Positions 26,455-34,010 of a stretch of 58,349 bases of DNA are shown piece by piece; position 1 is the first letter of the stretch, and every line of letters begins with the position of its first letter. Location of the stretch: positions 1 to 58,349 of the forward strand of contig CAMBFR010000012.1 of assembly GCA_945865815.1 (NCBI GenBank), given 5' to 3'. Position numbers and translations under genes: made by a program. The notes below the pieces were generated by a model. It worked only from the letters and a program-made list of their open reading frames with translations, made no database searches and was not told where the DNA came from. This stretch comes from Candidatus Sulfopaludibacter sp. SbA3. GTDB lineage: Bacteria; Acidobacteriota; Terriglobia; 20CM-2-55-15.

Positions 26455-27414
26455 TCATATACCTGATTGCCGCGCCCTGCCGGGCTTCCATTCGTGGCCG
26501 CTCATGCCGAAAGCCCGCAGCGTCAGCACTACAGACGTTCCCAGGATAACGGCGCCGGTTGCAACGTGCGCAGTCGTGGGGACCACCGACTTCGCTGTAA
26601 GCACTGTCAGGGCGCCCAGCGTAAGCTGGACCACAACGAGCGCAAACATGGTCAGTGCGGGCCGGAAAAGCATTCGATAGCTTTTGAATTCGCGGGCTAT
26701 TCGCGAGAAGGTCCAAATGATCGTTCCCGTCACGATCGTCGCTCCAAGCCGATGAGCGAAGTGGATGGCGATGTTGGGCGAATTGAAAGGCGGAATAATC
26801 CGCCCGAACGCGAGAGGAAAATCCGGAATCGCAAGGCCCGAGTCGGTATGCCGCATCAGCGCGCCGAGTATGAGCTGCAGGTAAATTGCGGCCGTAGTCA
26901 GGCCGCAAAGCGCCGGCAAGCCAATACCCGCGGACTTGTCCGTGACCGAGGGTAAACCGTTCTTCCAGCCTGGAGACGTAAACAGCGCGAGTGACACCAC
27001 CAGGCAGAAGAATGTCTGGGCCAGGCAGGCGTGGGTCATCGAAATTGCCGTGGGCAGAAGATAGATGACGGTCAGGCCGCCGAGGATTCCCTGCGTCAGA
27101 ACAGCGAAGAAGGCCGCGACGCTCAACCGGCGAACCCAGGCGCGCTTTTCCGTGGCGCAGGTCCAGATCGTGAGGATCACGGTAAGGAACCCGACGAAAG
27201 CGGCGACCATCCGATGGCCGTGCTCATAAAAGATTCCTCCCACCATCGGCGGGAAAAACATGCCGTACGAGAGCGGCCAGTCCGGAACGGCGAGGCCCGA
27301 TTCCGTGCTGGTGACCAACCCACCTACAAAGATCAGGAAGGCCGTGCAAAAAGAAGTGAAGAGGGCGAATCGGTGCAAGCCGATACTTCCGCCCTCTAAA
27401 AAGTGCCGTGACAT
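26455..27414 (-). CDS. ctaA: Haem A synthase (CtaA/COX15 type)
   Basis: CtaA oxidises the C8 methyl of haem O to formyl, giving haem A for aa3/ba3-type oxidases. The 319-residue protein has eight helices, with His ligands in YEHGHRMVAAF, SMTHACLAQ, LMRHTDSGLAIPDFPLAFG and HFAHRLGATIV. The duplicated segments ESGLAVPDWPLSYG and DSGLAIPDFPLAFG show the two-half structure. The last 16 codons lie in a copy of a dispersed repeat (26462-26504), so the C-terminus was probably changed by the repeat. Confidence 0.94.
   Translation of the reverse strand: MSRHFLEGGSIGLHRFALFTSFCTAFLIFVGGLVTSTESGLAVPDWPLSYGMFFPPMVGGIFYEHGHRMVAAFVGFLTVILTIWTCATEKRAWVRRLSVAAFFAVLTQGILGGLTVIYLLPTAISMTHACLAQTFFCLVVSLALFTSPGWKNGLPSVTDKSAGIGLPALCGLTTAAIYLQLILGALMRHTDSGLAIPDFPLAFGRIIPPFNSPNIAIHFAHRLGATIVTGTIIWTFSRIAREFKSYRMLFRPALTMFALVVVQLTLGALTVLTAKSVVPTTAHVATGAVILGTSVVLTLRAFGMSGHEWKPGRARQSGI
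26462..26504. repeat. GGCTGCGCCCT family repeat, third copy
   Basis: This 43-nt stretch matches the copies at 31372-31414 and 43372-43414 at about 35 of 43 positions by eye, with the shared GCGCCCT, GGGCTT, CATTCG and GCCGCTCAT blocks. It overlaps the 3' end of ctaA and supplies the codons for its last residues. It is more diverged than the other two copies. Confidence 0.7.
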
Positions 27415-27433
27415 GTCTTGAATTCGAATCTAC

Positions 27434-27470
27434 CTGTGGACGCGGGGCCCTTTTATTGAAGGGCCCCGCG
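27434..27470. repeat. CTGTGG-GCGGGGC family hairpin (12-bp stem)
   Basis: Bases 27441-27452 (CGCGGGGCCCTT) and 27459-27470 form a perfect 12-bp stem around a 6-nt loop. The left edge CTGTGGA places it in the same family as the elements at 1859, 39590 and 47029. It lies 15 nt after the lipoprotein stop on the minus strand. No U-tract follows on that strand, so it is at best a pause or RNA-stability hairpin. Confidence 0.75.
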
Positions 27471-27484
27471 CAAAAGACCGAAAA

Positions 27485-28282
27485 CTAGTCGGCCGCCGCT
27501 GCGGCGCTGAACGAGAAGCCGAGATCTTTCGTCTCGCTGCCGGCAACTGTGACCATCTGGGTCTTCATTCCGTACTTCTCATGCCATGCGACGATTTCAT
27601 ATGTGCCGGGAGGCAGTTTCAGCGAGTACGCGCCGCCAGCGCCGGACACGGTGTGGAACGGATGACTGAAAACACCCGCGAAAGAGTTCATCCATCGATG
27701 AACGTCGCAGCGGATAGGAAGGGGCACTTCTTCCTTGTCGAGGTTGATGTTGTTCTTCATGCCCTGAACAGCCTGACCGATGTTGACCGGGGTATTCGTT
27801 TCGGCCCAGACGTGAATGTTGTGCAGGGTCATGTCGCTGTTCCGTACTTCCAGGGGCTGTCTGACCATCATTGTGAATACGTGCGGGCTGTAATGGCAGC
27901 CCTTCTGATCGATCACGATGGGTGCCGCCGGCGTCGCAAAGGTCAGGCCGGCCGGGGCCGTCTTGACGTAAACGATAACGTTTTCCAGTCCGCCATCGCT
28001 TACTTTCACTTCTTCACTCACGCTGGTTTCGGGAGTGGCGCTCATGGCGCAATAAGGATCCGCCGACATCTGAATGCGCGCCGCCGGAGGCGGCGTGCCT
28101 TCAAAGGCGATCTTCCCGCTGACAGTTCCCGTTGCGGTGGCCATGTCGAATGTCGCCCCGCCGGGCGCGCCGCCGGCGGGTGCGGGTGGAAGACCTGAGG
28201 TGTCATTGCCACCACCGCCACAGGCCGCGGCCAGCGCAAGCACCAGAATCGACGAGCAGACAAACACCAGTCGTTTAGGCAT
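27485..28282 (-). CDS. Cupredoxin-like exported lipoprotein of the respiratory operon
   Basis: The 265-residue protein has a signal peptide with a lipobox (LALAAAC), then a Gly/Pro linker. The core KIAFEGTPPPAARIQMSADPYC ... GCHYSPHVFTM ... SDMTLHNIHVWAETN ... IRCDVHRWM ends with the ordered Cys-x2-His-x2-Met reminiscent of a type I copper site. A C-terminal carboxypeptidase-regulatory-like beta-sandwich (GGAYSLKLPPGTYEIVAWHEKYG) follows. It probably shuttles electrons or copper, by inference. ATG 28282 has GGAG 9 nt upstream; an ATG at 28297 would include that site. It sits between the octahaem gene and ctaA. Confidence 0.8.
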   Translation of the reverse strand: MPKRLVFVCSSILVLALAAACGGGGNDTSGLPPAPAGGAPGGATFDMATATGTVSGKIAFEGTPPPAARIQMSADPYCAMSATPETSVSEEVKVSDGGLENVIVYVKTAPAGLTFATPAAPIVIDQKGCHYSPHVFTMMVRQPLEVRNSDMTLHNIHVWAETNTPVNIGQAVQGMKNNINLDKEEVPLPIRCDVHRWMNSFAGVFSHPFHTVSGAGGAYSLKLPPGTYEIVAWHEKYGMKTQMVTVAGSETKDLGFSFSAAAAAD

Positions 28283-28352
28283 CGTTAGAATCTCCATTGT
28301 TATAAGGTTGAAACTCTCAATAAAGTTATCTGTATGACTATATTAGAAGGGA

Positions 28353-28393
28353 AAAAGGGACGCACACTTAATTTTTCAGTGTGCGTCCCTTTT
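28353..28393 (-). terminator. GGGACGCAC family hairpin, terminator-like on the minus strand
   Basis: Bases 28353-28368 and 28378-28393 form a perfect 16-bp stem around a 9-nt loop. On the minus strand the stem ends in a run of U (about CCCUUUUU), so it could terminate or attenuate transcription after the octahaem gene. Its GGGACGCAC sequence links it to the repeat at 1-50, so it is a mobile-type palindrome in a regulatory position. Confidence 0.6.
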
Positions 28394-28412
28394 CTCGGCC
28401 GGCCACAGGCTG

Positions 28413-31355
28413 CTAGTCGTTCGTCGAGGTGACGGGAGCAGGCCGGCGCCTGCCGCCACTCAACGTAATGAACATGTGGTCCCGAATTGCCTCGATCTGC
28501 GACCGCACGTTTGCACCCAGGAAGTTCGTTAGTGGACTGGGCCTGTCGGGGCCGTCCGGGAAGAACGTCGGCATTCGCGTGCCCGGCATGATCTTCTGCG
28601 GATCCACCAGCCAGTTCAGAACCCACTCCGGGCGCAGTCGCTCGTGCGCGATCATCAGGTTTGGCGCCAGGTCCTCAGCGGATACGCCCGGGGGCGGCGG
28701 GCCGGTGCTGGTGGGGTGGCACTTGGCGCACTGCAAAGTCGTGAACAGTTGCCCTGCCGCCTGCAGCTTTTCGTTGTTCGTCGCGATATCCGTCGTGATG
28801 AATGGGTAATCCACATTGTCCAGCGCCGAGAAATAGCGGCCAATAGTCGCGCTTTCCTGCTCCGTGAAATGGAAAGTCGGCATCCGGGTCGTGAGCCACG
28901 GCCGCAGCCTGGTTGTTGAAGGATCCTTCACGAACGTATGCAGCCACATGGGCTGGGTTTTCGCTCCCTGCGTTGCAAGGTTCGGCGGCCACATCGCCTG
29001 ATCCATGGTGGCGCGAATATCTCCGCCGGCTCCTTCGATCAGGTGGCAGCCCTTGCAGTTCTTTTCGGCCACCAGCAAACGGCCCTCGGAGATCGCGGCA
29101 GTTGTCCGGTCGCGCATTTCGAGAGGAACCGGATCCTTCACGAGGCTGGTCAGGACCATCGCGATGGAATTGACTTCGTCCTCACTGAAGCGGAAGTTCG
29201 GCATCTTCAGTAATTCTTCCGGCCGTTTCACGCGGCCGACGTCGAAGATCCGAGGGTCCTTCAGCTTCGCTTCGTACCATCCGCTCCGCGAATGCTCGAT
29301 GTTGAGGAAACCGAAATCGAACTGCGAGATCAGCTTGCTGCCGGCCACGGTGAGTTCCGTGCCGATCGGCTGGGCATTCTCGAATCCCGGAATAGTGTGG
29401 CAGCCGAAGCAACCGTAACGTCCAACCAGGCGTTCTCCCGCAAAAAGGGTCTTTTGCTCGGGAGTCATGGTCGCCAGGGTCTGGCGGGCTTCGATGTCGG
29501 TTGAACCGGCCCGCAGTATTTCCACGGTAATTTCGTCCAGCGCTGCGGCATCCGCCTGGGGCAGCGCCTGGGAGTCGAACTCGGTGTTTTTCAGGGACGT
29601 CAGATACGCCGTCACGTCTGCGGCTTCGGCGTCGGTCAGGCGCAGGCTCGGCATCTTTGTGCCGGGCCAAACCTGTTGGGGATCCTTCACCCAGTTAAAA
29701 ATCCAGTTTGCCGTAACCTTGCTGCCCTGGCTCGCCAGGTTGTAACCATGCTTTCGCCGTGTCTGGCTCTGCCGTTCGGCTTCCTGTATTGGCCCGATCG
29801 CATGGCAGCCGTAACAACCCACGGACTCCACCAGCTGCTTGCCGCGCTCGGCGCTTCCGCCATTGCGGCCCTGGGGCAACGTTTGCGATCTGGACTTTGA
29901 GAACAGGTATTCGGTAATCGCGTTTATCTCGGCGGCGTTACGCTTGTCCCATCCTGACGGAGTGGCATTCTCTGTTCCGCTGTTGTTGCTGTTCCCCCAG
30001 AACTGCGGCATTCGCGCTTCAGGTTTGAATGCCTTTGGATTAGCCAGCCACTTTCGCACCCAATCCTTCGAAAGCTTTCCGGAAACGGTGGAGAGATCCG
30101 GTCCGACTTTGCGCACATTCTCGTAGCCTGGAATCCGATGGCAGCCGAAGCAGCCATAAATCCGGATCAGATCGCGGCCGGTATTGAGCGATGGGGCATT
30201 CGGAACGTCGGCGCTGGCGTTGTGGCATTTGTAGCAACCCGCTTCGATGTTGTTCATTGCGAACATCGGGGTTTCAAGATAATGCTCCTCGTGCCAGCCG
30301 TACTTTTCCTCCCACTCCGTCCGCTGCTCGGGAGTGCGCGGCATGTGTCCCGCGGTCTGGAAGTCCACTGCCCGGTCAAGACCGCTGTGGCAGCTTGTGC
30401 AGCCGAACTGCTCCACCGGATGGGCGGAGCTGGCCGCCAGGTAAAGGTCCATTTGCGGATGGGTCTTGAAAGGCTGGGGAGCGTTCTCAAACGCCGGCTG
30501 GTCGATGCCAAGATGACAGGTCGTGCAGCGATCGACGCGGGGAACCAGCTTGAACGGGTGCTCGTAAAACAGGTTTGGCAGCAGGATCTGGTTCACGCGC
30601 TCTGACGGAGCCAGCATGTCCAGCACCGGCGCGTTTCGAATCGATGTCACAACGGCGCCCGGATTCAGCGCATTCATTCGCAGTTGCAGGCGCTGGTAAT
30701 CTCCGAGCATCCCGTCGACTTCCGTCTGGATCACGGCGCGCTGGCCGACGAACTTGTTGAGCTCGGCGGTGACGTTACGGATCTCGATCGTCAGCTTGTC
30801 GACTTCAGCCTTGTACTCGTTCATCCCCTGCTCAGTTTCGCGCAACTGCGTCCCGAGCTGCTCGACATTGGAAGCCTTGAGTGCGAGAGCTTCTTCGTAC
30901 TCGTACTTTTCCGCATCGTAGATTGCTTTTTCGAACTGATAGTTCTGATTGACGGCGAAGAAGTCCGCCTGCAGATCGGCGATCTGATCCTGAATTCCTT
31001 CGATCTGAGCCTCGTTCTGTACCTGTCCTGCCTGCGCCTGCTGTAACTGCTGCTGAAGCTGGTCGAAGCGGGCCCGGTCAATCGCCGACGCGGCCTGATT
31101 CATGTCCTGCTGGGTGTTTGCCACACTCAGGCGGTTGAATTCCCGCTGGTACCGCTTCCAGTCGCGGGAGTAGTCGGCCAGAATCATTCCGACGGTAAAG
31201 ACGAACAGCAGCAGACTCGAGATGGCGAACCACTTATGCAGATGATCGATCTGGTAAAGCCGGTCGCCCCTCTTCTCGATGTTCAGTGCGGGAATCTTCT
31301 TGGCTGGTGTCGGTATCGGCGGCTTGTGGCCGCCATTGGGACTTTCACTACTCAC
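28413..31355 (-). CDS. Octahaem cytochrome c with N-terminal membrane anchor and coiled coil
   Basis: The 980-residue protein carries eight CxxCH haem motifs: CTTCH (about 277-281), CTSCH, CYKCH, CFGCH, CYGCH, CFGCH, CKGCH and CAKCH (about 876-880). It has one transmembrane helix at about residues 43-62 (WFAISSLLLFVFTVGMILA), then a coiled coil of about 150 residues. The haem region holds several cytochrome c-type repeats (GCYGCHAIG..., RMP..., ITEYL). The neighbours are cytochrome b6-type, subunit IV-type and Rieske genes. This protein probably takes electrons from the Rieske centre, replacing cytochrome c1 or f. All haem motifs have the standard five residues. Confidence 0.92.
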   Translation of the reverse strand: MSSESPNGGHKPPIPTPAKKIPALNIEKRGDRLYQIDHLHKWFAISSLLLFVFTVGMILADYSRDWKRYQREFNRLSVANTQQDMNQAASAIDRARFDQLQQQLQQAQAGQVQNEAQIEGIQDQIADLQADFFAVNQNYQFEKAIYDAEKYEYEEALALKASNVEQLGTQLRETEQGMNEYKAEVDKLTIEIRNVTAELNKFVGQRAVIQTEVDGMLGDYQRLQLRMNALNPGAVVTSIRNAPVLDMLAPSERVNQILLPNLFYEHPFKLVPRVDRCTTCHLGIDQPAFENAPQPFKTHPQMDLYLAASSAHPVEQFGCTSCHSGLDRAVDFQTAGHMPRTPEQRTEWEEKYGWHEEHYLETPMFAMNNIEAGCYKCHNASADVPNAPSLNTGRDLIRIYGCFGCHRIPGYENVRKVGPDLSTVSGKLSKDWVRKWLANPKAFKPEARMPQFWGNSNNSGTENATPSGWDKRNAAEINAITEYLFSKSRSQTLPQGRNGGSAERGKQLVESVGCYGCHAIGPIQEAERQSQTRRKHGYNLASQGSKVTANWIFNWVKDPQQVWPGTKMPSLRLTDAEAADVTAYLTSLKNTEFDSQALPQADAAALDEITVEILRAGSTDIEARQTLATMTPEQKTLFAGERLVGRYGCFGCHTIPGFENAQPIGTELTVAGSKLISQFDFGFLNIEHSRSGWYEAKLKDPRIFDVGRVKRPEELLKMPNFRFSEDEVNSIAMVLTSLVKDPVPLEMRDRTTAAISEGRLLVAEKNCKGCHLIEGAGGDIRATMDQAMWPPNLATQGAKTQPMWLHTFVKDPSTTRLRPWLTTRMPTFHFTEQESATIGRYFSALDNVDYPFITTDIATNNEKLQAAGQLFTTLQCAKCHPTSTGPPPPGVSAEDLAPNLMIAHERLRPEWVLNWLVDPQKIMPGTRMPTFFPDGPDRPSPLTNFLGANVRSQIEAIRDHMFITLSGGRRRPAPVTSTND

Positions 31356-31371
31356 GATTCAGCTCCAAAAC

Positions 31372-31414
31372 TTGATGGCTGCGCCCTGTGGGGCTTGCAT
31401 TCGCAGCCGCTCAT
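31372..31414. repeat. GGCTGCGCCCT family repeat, copy in the bc operon
   Basis: The 43-nt sequence TTGATGGCTGCGCCCTGTGG and on to CATTCGCAGCCGCTCAT differs from the copy at 43372-43414 at about 4 positions. The ends GGCTGCG and CGCAGCC are inverted repeats, as are inner CCC/GGG bases, so it can form a bulged hairpin. It begins 17 nt before the octahaem start on the transcript side and ends at the base before the subunit IV stop codon. Confidence 0.8.
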
Positions 31415-32494
31415 CTAAATATTAAAAAAGTATTCAGGTATACCCACGATGTACTTCAAGTTAAACAACCACCGCAAAACCATCTTGATCGGCAGAGACG
31501 CCATGGCCAGCAGCAGGAAGACCATGGTGTGGTATCGCGCTGCCCCGAGCGTGTTGTAAAAGCGCTTGAACGAGGTTTTCGCTAACACCGCCGGAATGGC
31601 AAGGAAATACGCCAGAATTGCGATGAATCCAAATATCTCGCGGATCAAGGGATTTCCCGGCAGGCCCATGCCCAGCGCCTTGACCCAGATGTATTCCGAG
31701 AGGTTTACATTCACCAGCGCCTCGAGCTTGTGAAGATCCCAATACTCGTATGGCCCGAAGAAACTCCAGTTGGGACCGCGCAGGAATGTGCCAAGGATGA
31801 CGAGCAGTATCCATAGGACCAGGAATCCAAAGAGAAAGACCGAAATCTCCCACTTGCGCTCTTTGAGCGTGTAGTAGCCGTTACCTTTCGGGTTTGTGTC
31901 GATGTAGGGAATTGCCATCAGGCCCACAATAATCAGGCTTGGAAAAACCACGCCTGCAAGCCACGGATCGAAGTAGACGAGCATTTCCTGGAGTCCCAGG
32001 AAATACCACGGCGCTTTCGATGGATTCGGCGAAGCGGAGGGATTCGCAGGCTCTTCGATTGGCGCCGGCAGCAACAGGGACCAGCCAATGAGCACCACGG
32101 TCAGCACGACCATGCAGATCAGTTCGGTGTAAACCAGATCCGGCCAGGTGAGAACCTTCTCGGCAGTCTCTTCCTGCTCGGTGAGAGGCTTTCCGTCTGC
32201 AAGTCTCTTATCGTTGCGCACGGCTTCCCGCATGGAGAACCATGTGAAGAAAGGCACCAGGAAAAGCATCCCCACGATCGGAACATTGTCCGGCTTGCTG
32301 ACGATCAGTCGAAAATCCGCGTCGAACATGCTCAGCACCAGGAAGAGAGCCATTCCCGAAAAAACAATGGCCGCCGCCCTGTCGGTATAGAACTTGTGGG
32401 GATACCTGAGCGAAACGAACAGCAGCGCCGACGCAAGCACGATCAGGATCTTGGGATCCGATAGAAAATTGATGAAGTCTTTTATGAATTCCAT
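31415..32494 (-). CDS. Cytochrome b C-terminal/subunit IV-type protein
   Basis: The 359-residue membrane protein matches the C-terminal half of cytochrome b, as in b6f subunit IV. The quinol-site-type stretch is APWYFLGLQEMLVYFDPW, preceded by LTWPDLVYTELICMVVLTV. It has two N-terminal helices before this region (PKILIVLASALLFVSLRY and FSGMALFLVLSMFD) and further helices after it, making it longer than subunit IV (about 160 aa). It forms the quinone-binding part of the complex with the cytochrome b6-type protein, whose gene ends 6 nt upstream of its start. Confidence 0.9.
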   Translation of the reverse strand: MEFIKDFINFLSDPKILIVLASALLFVSLRYPHKFYTDRAAAIVFSGMALFLVLSMFDADFRLIVSKPDNVPIVGMLFLVPFFTWFSMREAVRNDKRLADGKPLTEQEETAEKVLTWPDLVYTELICMVVLTVVLIGWSLLLPAPIEEPANPSASPNPSKAPWYFLGLQEMLVYFDPWLAGVVFPSLIIVGLMAIPYIDTNPKGNGYYTLKERKWEISVFLFGFLVLWILLVILGTFLRGPNWSFFGPYEYWDLHKLEALVNVNLSEYIWVKALGMGLPGNPLIREIFGFIAILAYFLAIPAVLAKTSFKRFYNTLGAARYHTMVFLLLAMASLPIKMVLRWLFNLKYIVGIPEYFFNI

Positions 32495-32500
32495 GTGTTT

Positions 32501-33325
32501 CTATACCGGTCCGGAAATTCCGCCGTCACGCCGGATGCGCCAGAAGTGAATCGCCATCAGGAAACCCGCCACCAACGGCAGACCGACGCAGTGGAGTACG
32601 TAAAAACGGAGCAGCGCGGCTTCGCCCACAAACCTTCCACCAAGCAGCGCAAACCTCGCATCGCTCGTGTTGCTGACAAGAGGAATGTCGCCCAGCGTCA
32701 GCAAAGCGGCGCCGGGTCCTTCATGTCCCAGGAACGGCGTGGCCCGCGCCATGCCGCTTCCCACCGTGATCGCCCAGATTGCAAGCTGGTCCCACGGCAG
32801 AAGGTAACCGGTAAAGCTCAGCAGTAACGTCAGGACGAGAAGAATCACGCCTACGTTCCAGTTGAACTCCCGGGGTGGCTTGTAGGAACCGGTCATGAAC
32901 ACCCGGTACATGTGGAGCCATACGGAAATCACCATTGCGTGCGCGCCCCACCGGTGAATCTCCCTCATGATTCCAAGCGGGACCTGCTCTCGCAAATCGA
33001 TAATGTCGACGTACGCGTACTCGAGCGTCGGACGGTAATAGAACATCAGCAGGAGACCGGTGAAGGTAAGAACAAGAAAGAGAAAGAAAGTAATGCCGCC
33101 CATGCACCACGTGTAGCGCATGCGAATACCCGATTTGCGGACCTTCACCGGGTGAAGGTGAAGAAAGACGCTTCCGAGCATGACGAGCATGCGTTTCCGG
33201 TCGGAGTCCGGAACACCGACGCGGAAAATGGAGCGATAAATCTGACTCTCCTGGATGTATTTCCCGACATTCGAGGGCGAAAGAAACTCCAGACCTTCTC
33301 GAAGCCGATCTTTCAAATTAGGCAT
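32501..33325 (-). CDS. Cytochrome b6-type protein
   Basis: The 274-residue membrane protein carries four bis-His ligands in the b6 pattern. The first pair is IHRWGAHAMVISVWLHMYR (14 residues apart) and the second YVLHCVGLPLVAGFLMAIHFW (15 apart). The loop GSYKPPREFNWNVGVILL and the Q-site helix FTGYLLPWDQLAIWAITVGS are typical. The short length and the separate subunit IV gene define a split b6f-like cytochrome b rather than a fused bc1 form. The Rieske gene lies upstream in the same operon. Confidence 0.94.
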   Translation of the reverse strand: MPNLKDRLREGLEFLSPSNVGKYIQESQIYRSIFRVGVPDSDRKRMLVMLGSVFLHLHPVKVRKSGIRMRYTWCMGGITFFLFLVLTFTGLLLMFYYRPTLEYAYVDIIDLREQVPLGIMREIHRWGAHAMVISVWLHMYRVFMTGSYKPPREFNWNVGVILLVLTLLLSFTGYLLPWDQLAIWAITVGSGMARATPFLGHEGPGAALLTLGDIPLVSNTSDARFALLGGRFVGEAALLRFYVLHCVGLPLVAGFLMAIHFWRIRRDGGISGPV

Positions 33326-33362
33326 AGTTCGTTAAGTTGTTAGCCGCGTAAATGCGGATTAA

Positions 33363-33965
33363 TTAAAGTTTCAAGAAAGAAGCCGGGTTCGACCACTCGC
33401 CCTTTTCCTGCTGGAATTTCCTGTTCTTGTCGACCACGATCTGGCCATCGGCGCCAAGGCTGATTGCAAAACGTTCGAGCGGACGAGGCGTCGGACCTTC
33501 GAAATTGACGCCATCCTTGTAATAACCGCTGCCGTGGCACGGACACTTGTATTTCTGTTCCGCTTCGAGCCAATTGGGTGTGCACCCCAGATGCGTACAC
33601 ACGGTGGAGAGGGCAAAAATACCCGCCTGGTCGCGAACGAGCCAGACGCCGAAGCGTTGCTTGAACCGTTCGTCCACCTGACCTACCTGGATTTCATTCG
33701 GGAGGCCGGCTTTGAAAGTAGCCGGAGGTTCAAAAAGGACATTTGGAAACATGAATCGCCCCGTTGCCGTCAACGTGGCGAGCATCGATGCTGTAAACGC
33801 AGCCCACGCCAGTGTCATCCATGAGAGGAAAGACCGGCGCGGCAGGACCGCCTTCGCAGGCCCAGCAGCCTTTGGAGCCGCGGCTTTGGGCGGGGCAGGC
33901 GTCGCAGGCGTCGCTGCCGGCCCGGTACCTGCCGCCGTGGGTTCTTTTGATTCCTCTTTACTCAT
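33363..33965 (-). CDS. Rieske iron-sulfur protein
   Basis: The 200-residue protein carries the 2Fe-2S site in CTHLGCTPNW and CPCHGSGYYKDG, with the two Cys and two His in the standard order and the flanking Cys pair. It has a Pro/Ala-rich N-terminus (residues 1-40), then a twin-Arg-like RRSFLSWMTLAWAAFTASML membrane anchor. The Rieske protein takes electrons from quinol and passes them to the cytochrome c subunit. It lies between the HEAT-repeat protein and the cytochrome b6-type gene. Confidence 0.95.
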   Translation of the reverse strand: MSKEESKEPTAAGTGPAATPATPAPPKAAAPKAAGPAKAVLPRRSFLSWMTLAWAAFTASMLATLTATGRFMFPNVLFEPPATFKAGLPNEIQVGQVDERFKQRFGVWLVRDQAGIFALSTVCTHLGCTPNWLEAEQKYKCPCHGSGYYKDGVNFEGPTPRPLERFAISLGADGQIVVDKNRKFQQEKGEWSNPASFLKL

Positions 33966-34010
33966 TTGGAATCTCTCCTACACCTATTAATTCGCTAGTT
34001 AATCCGAGTT

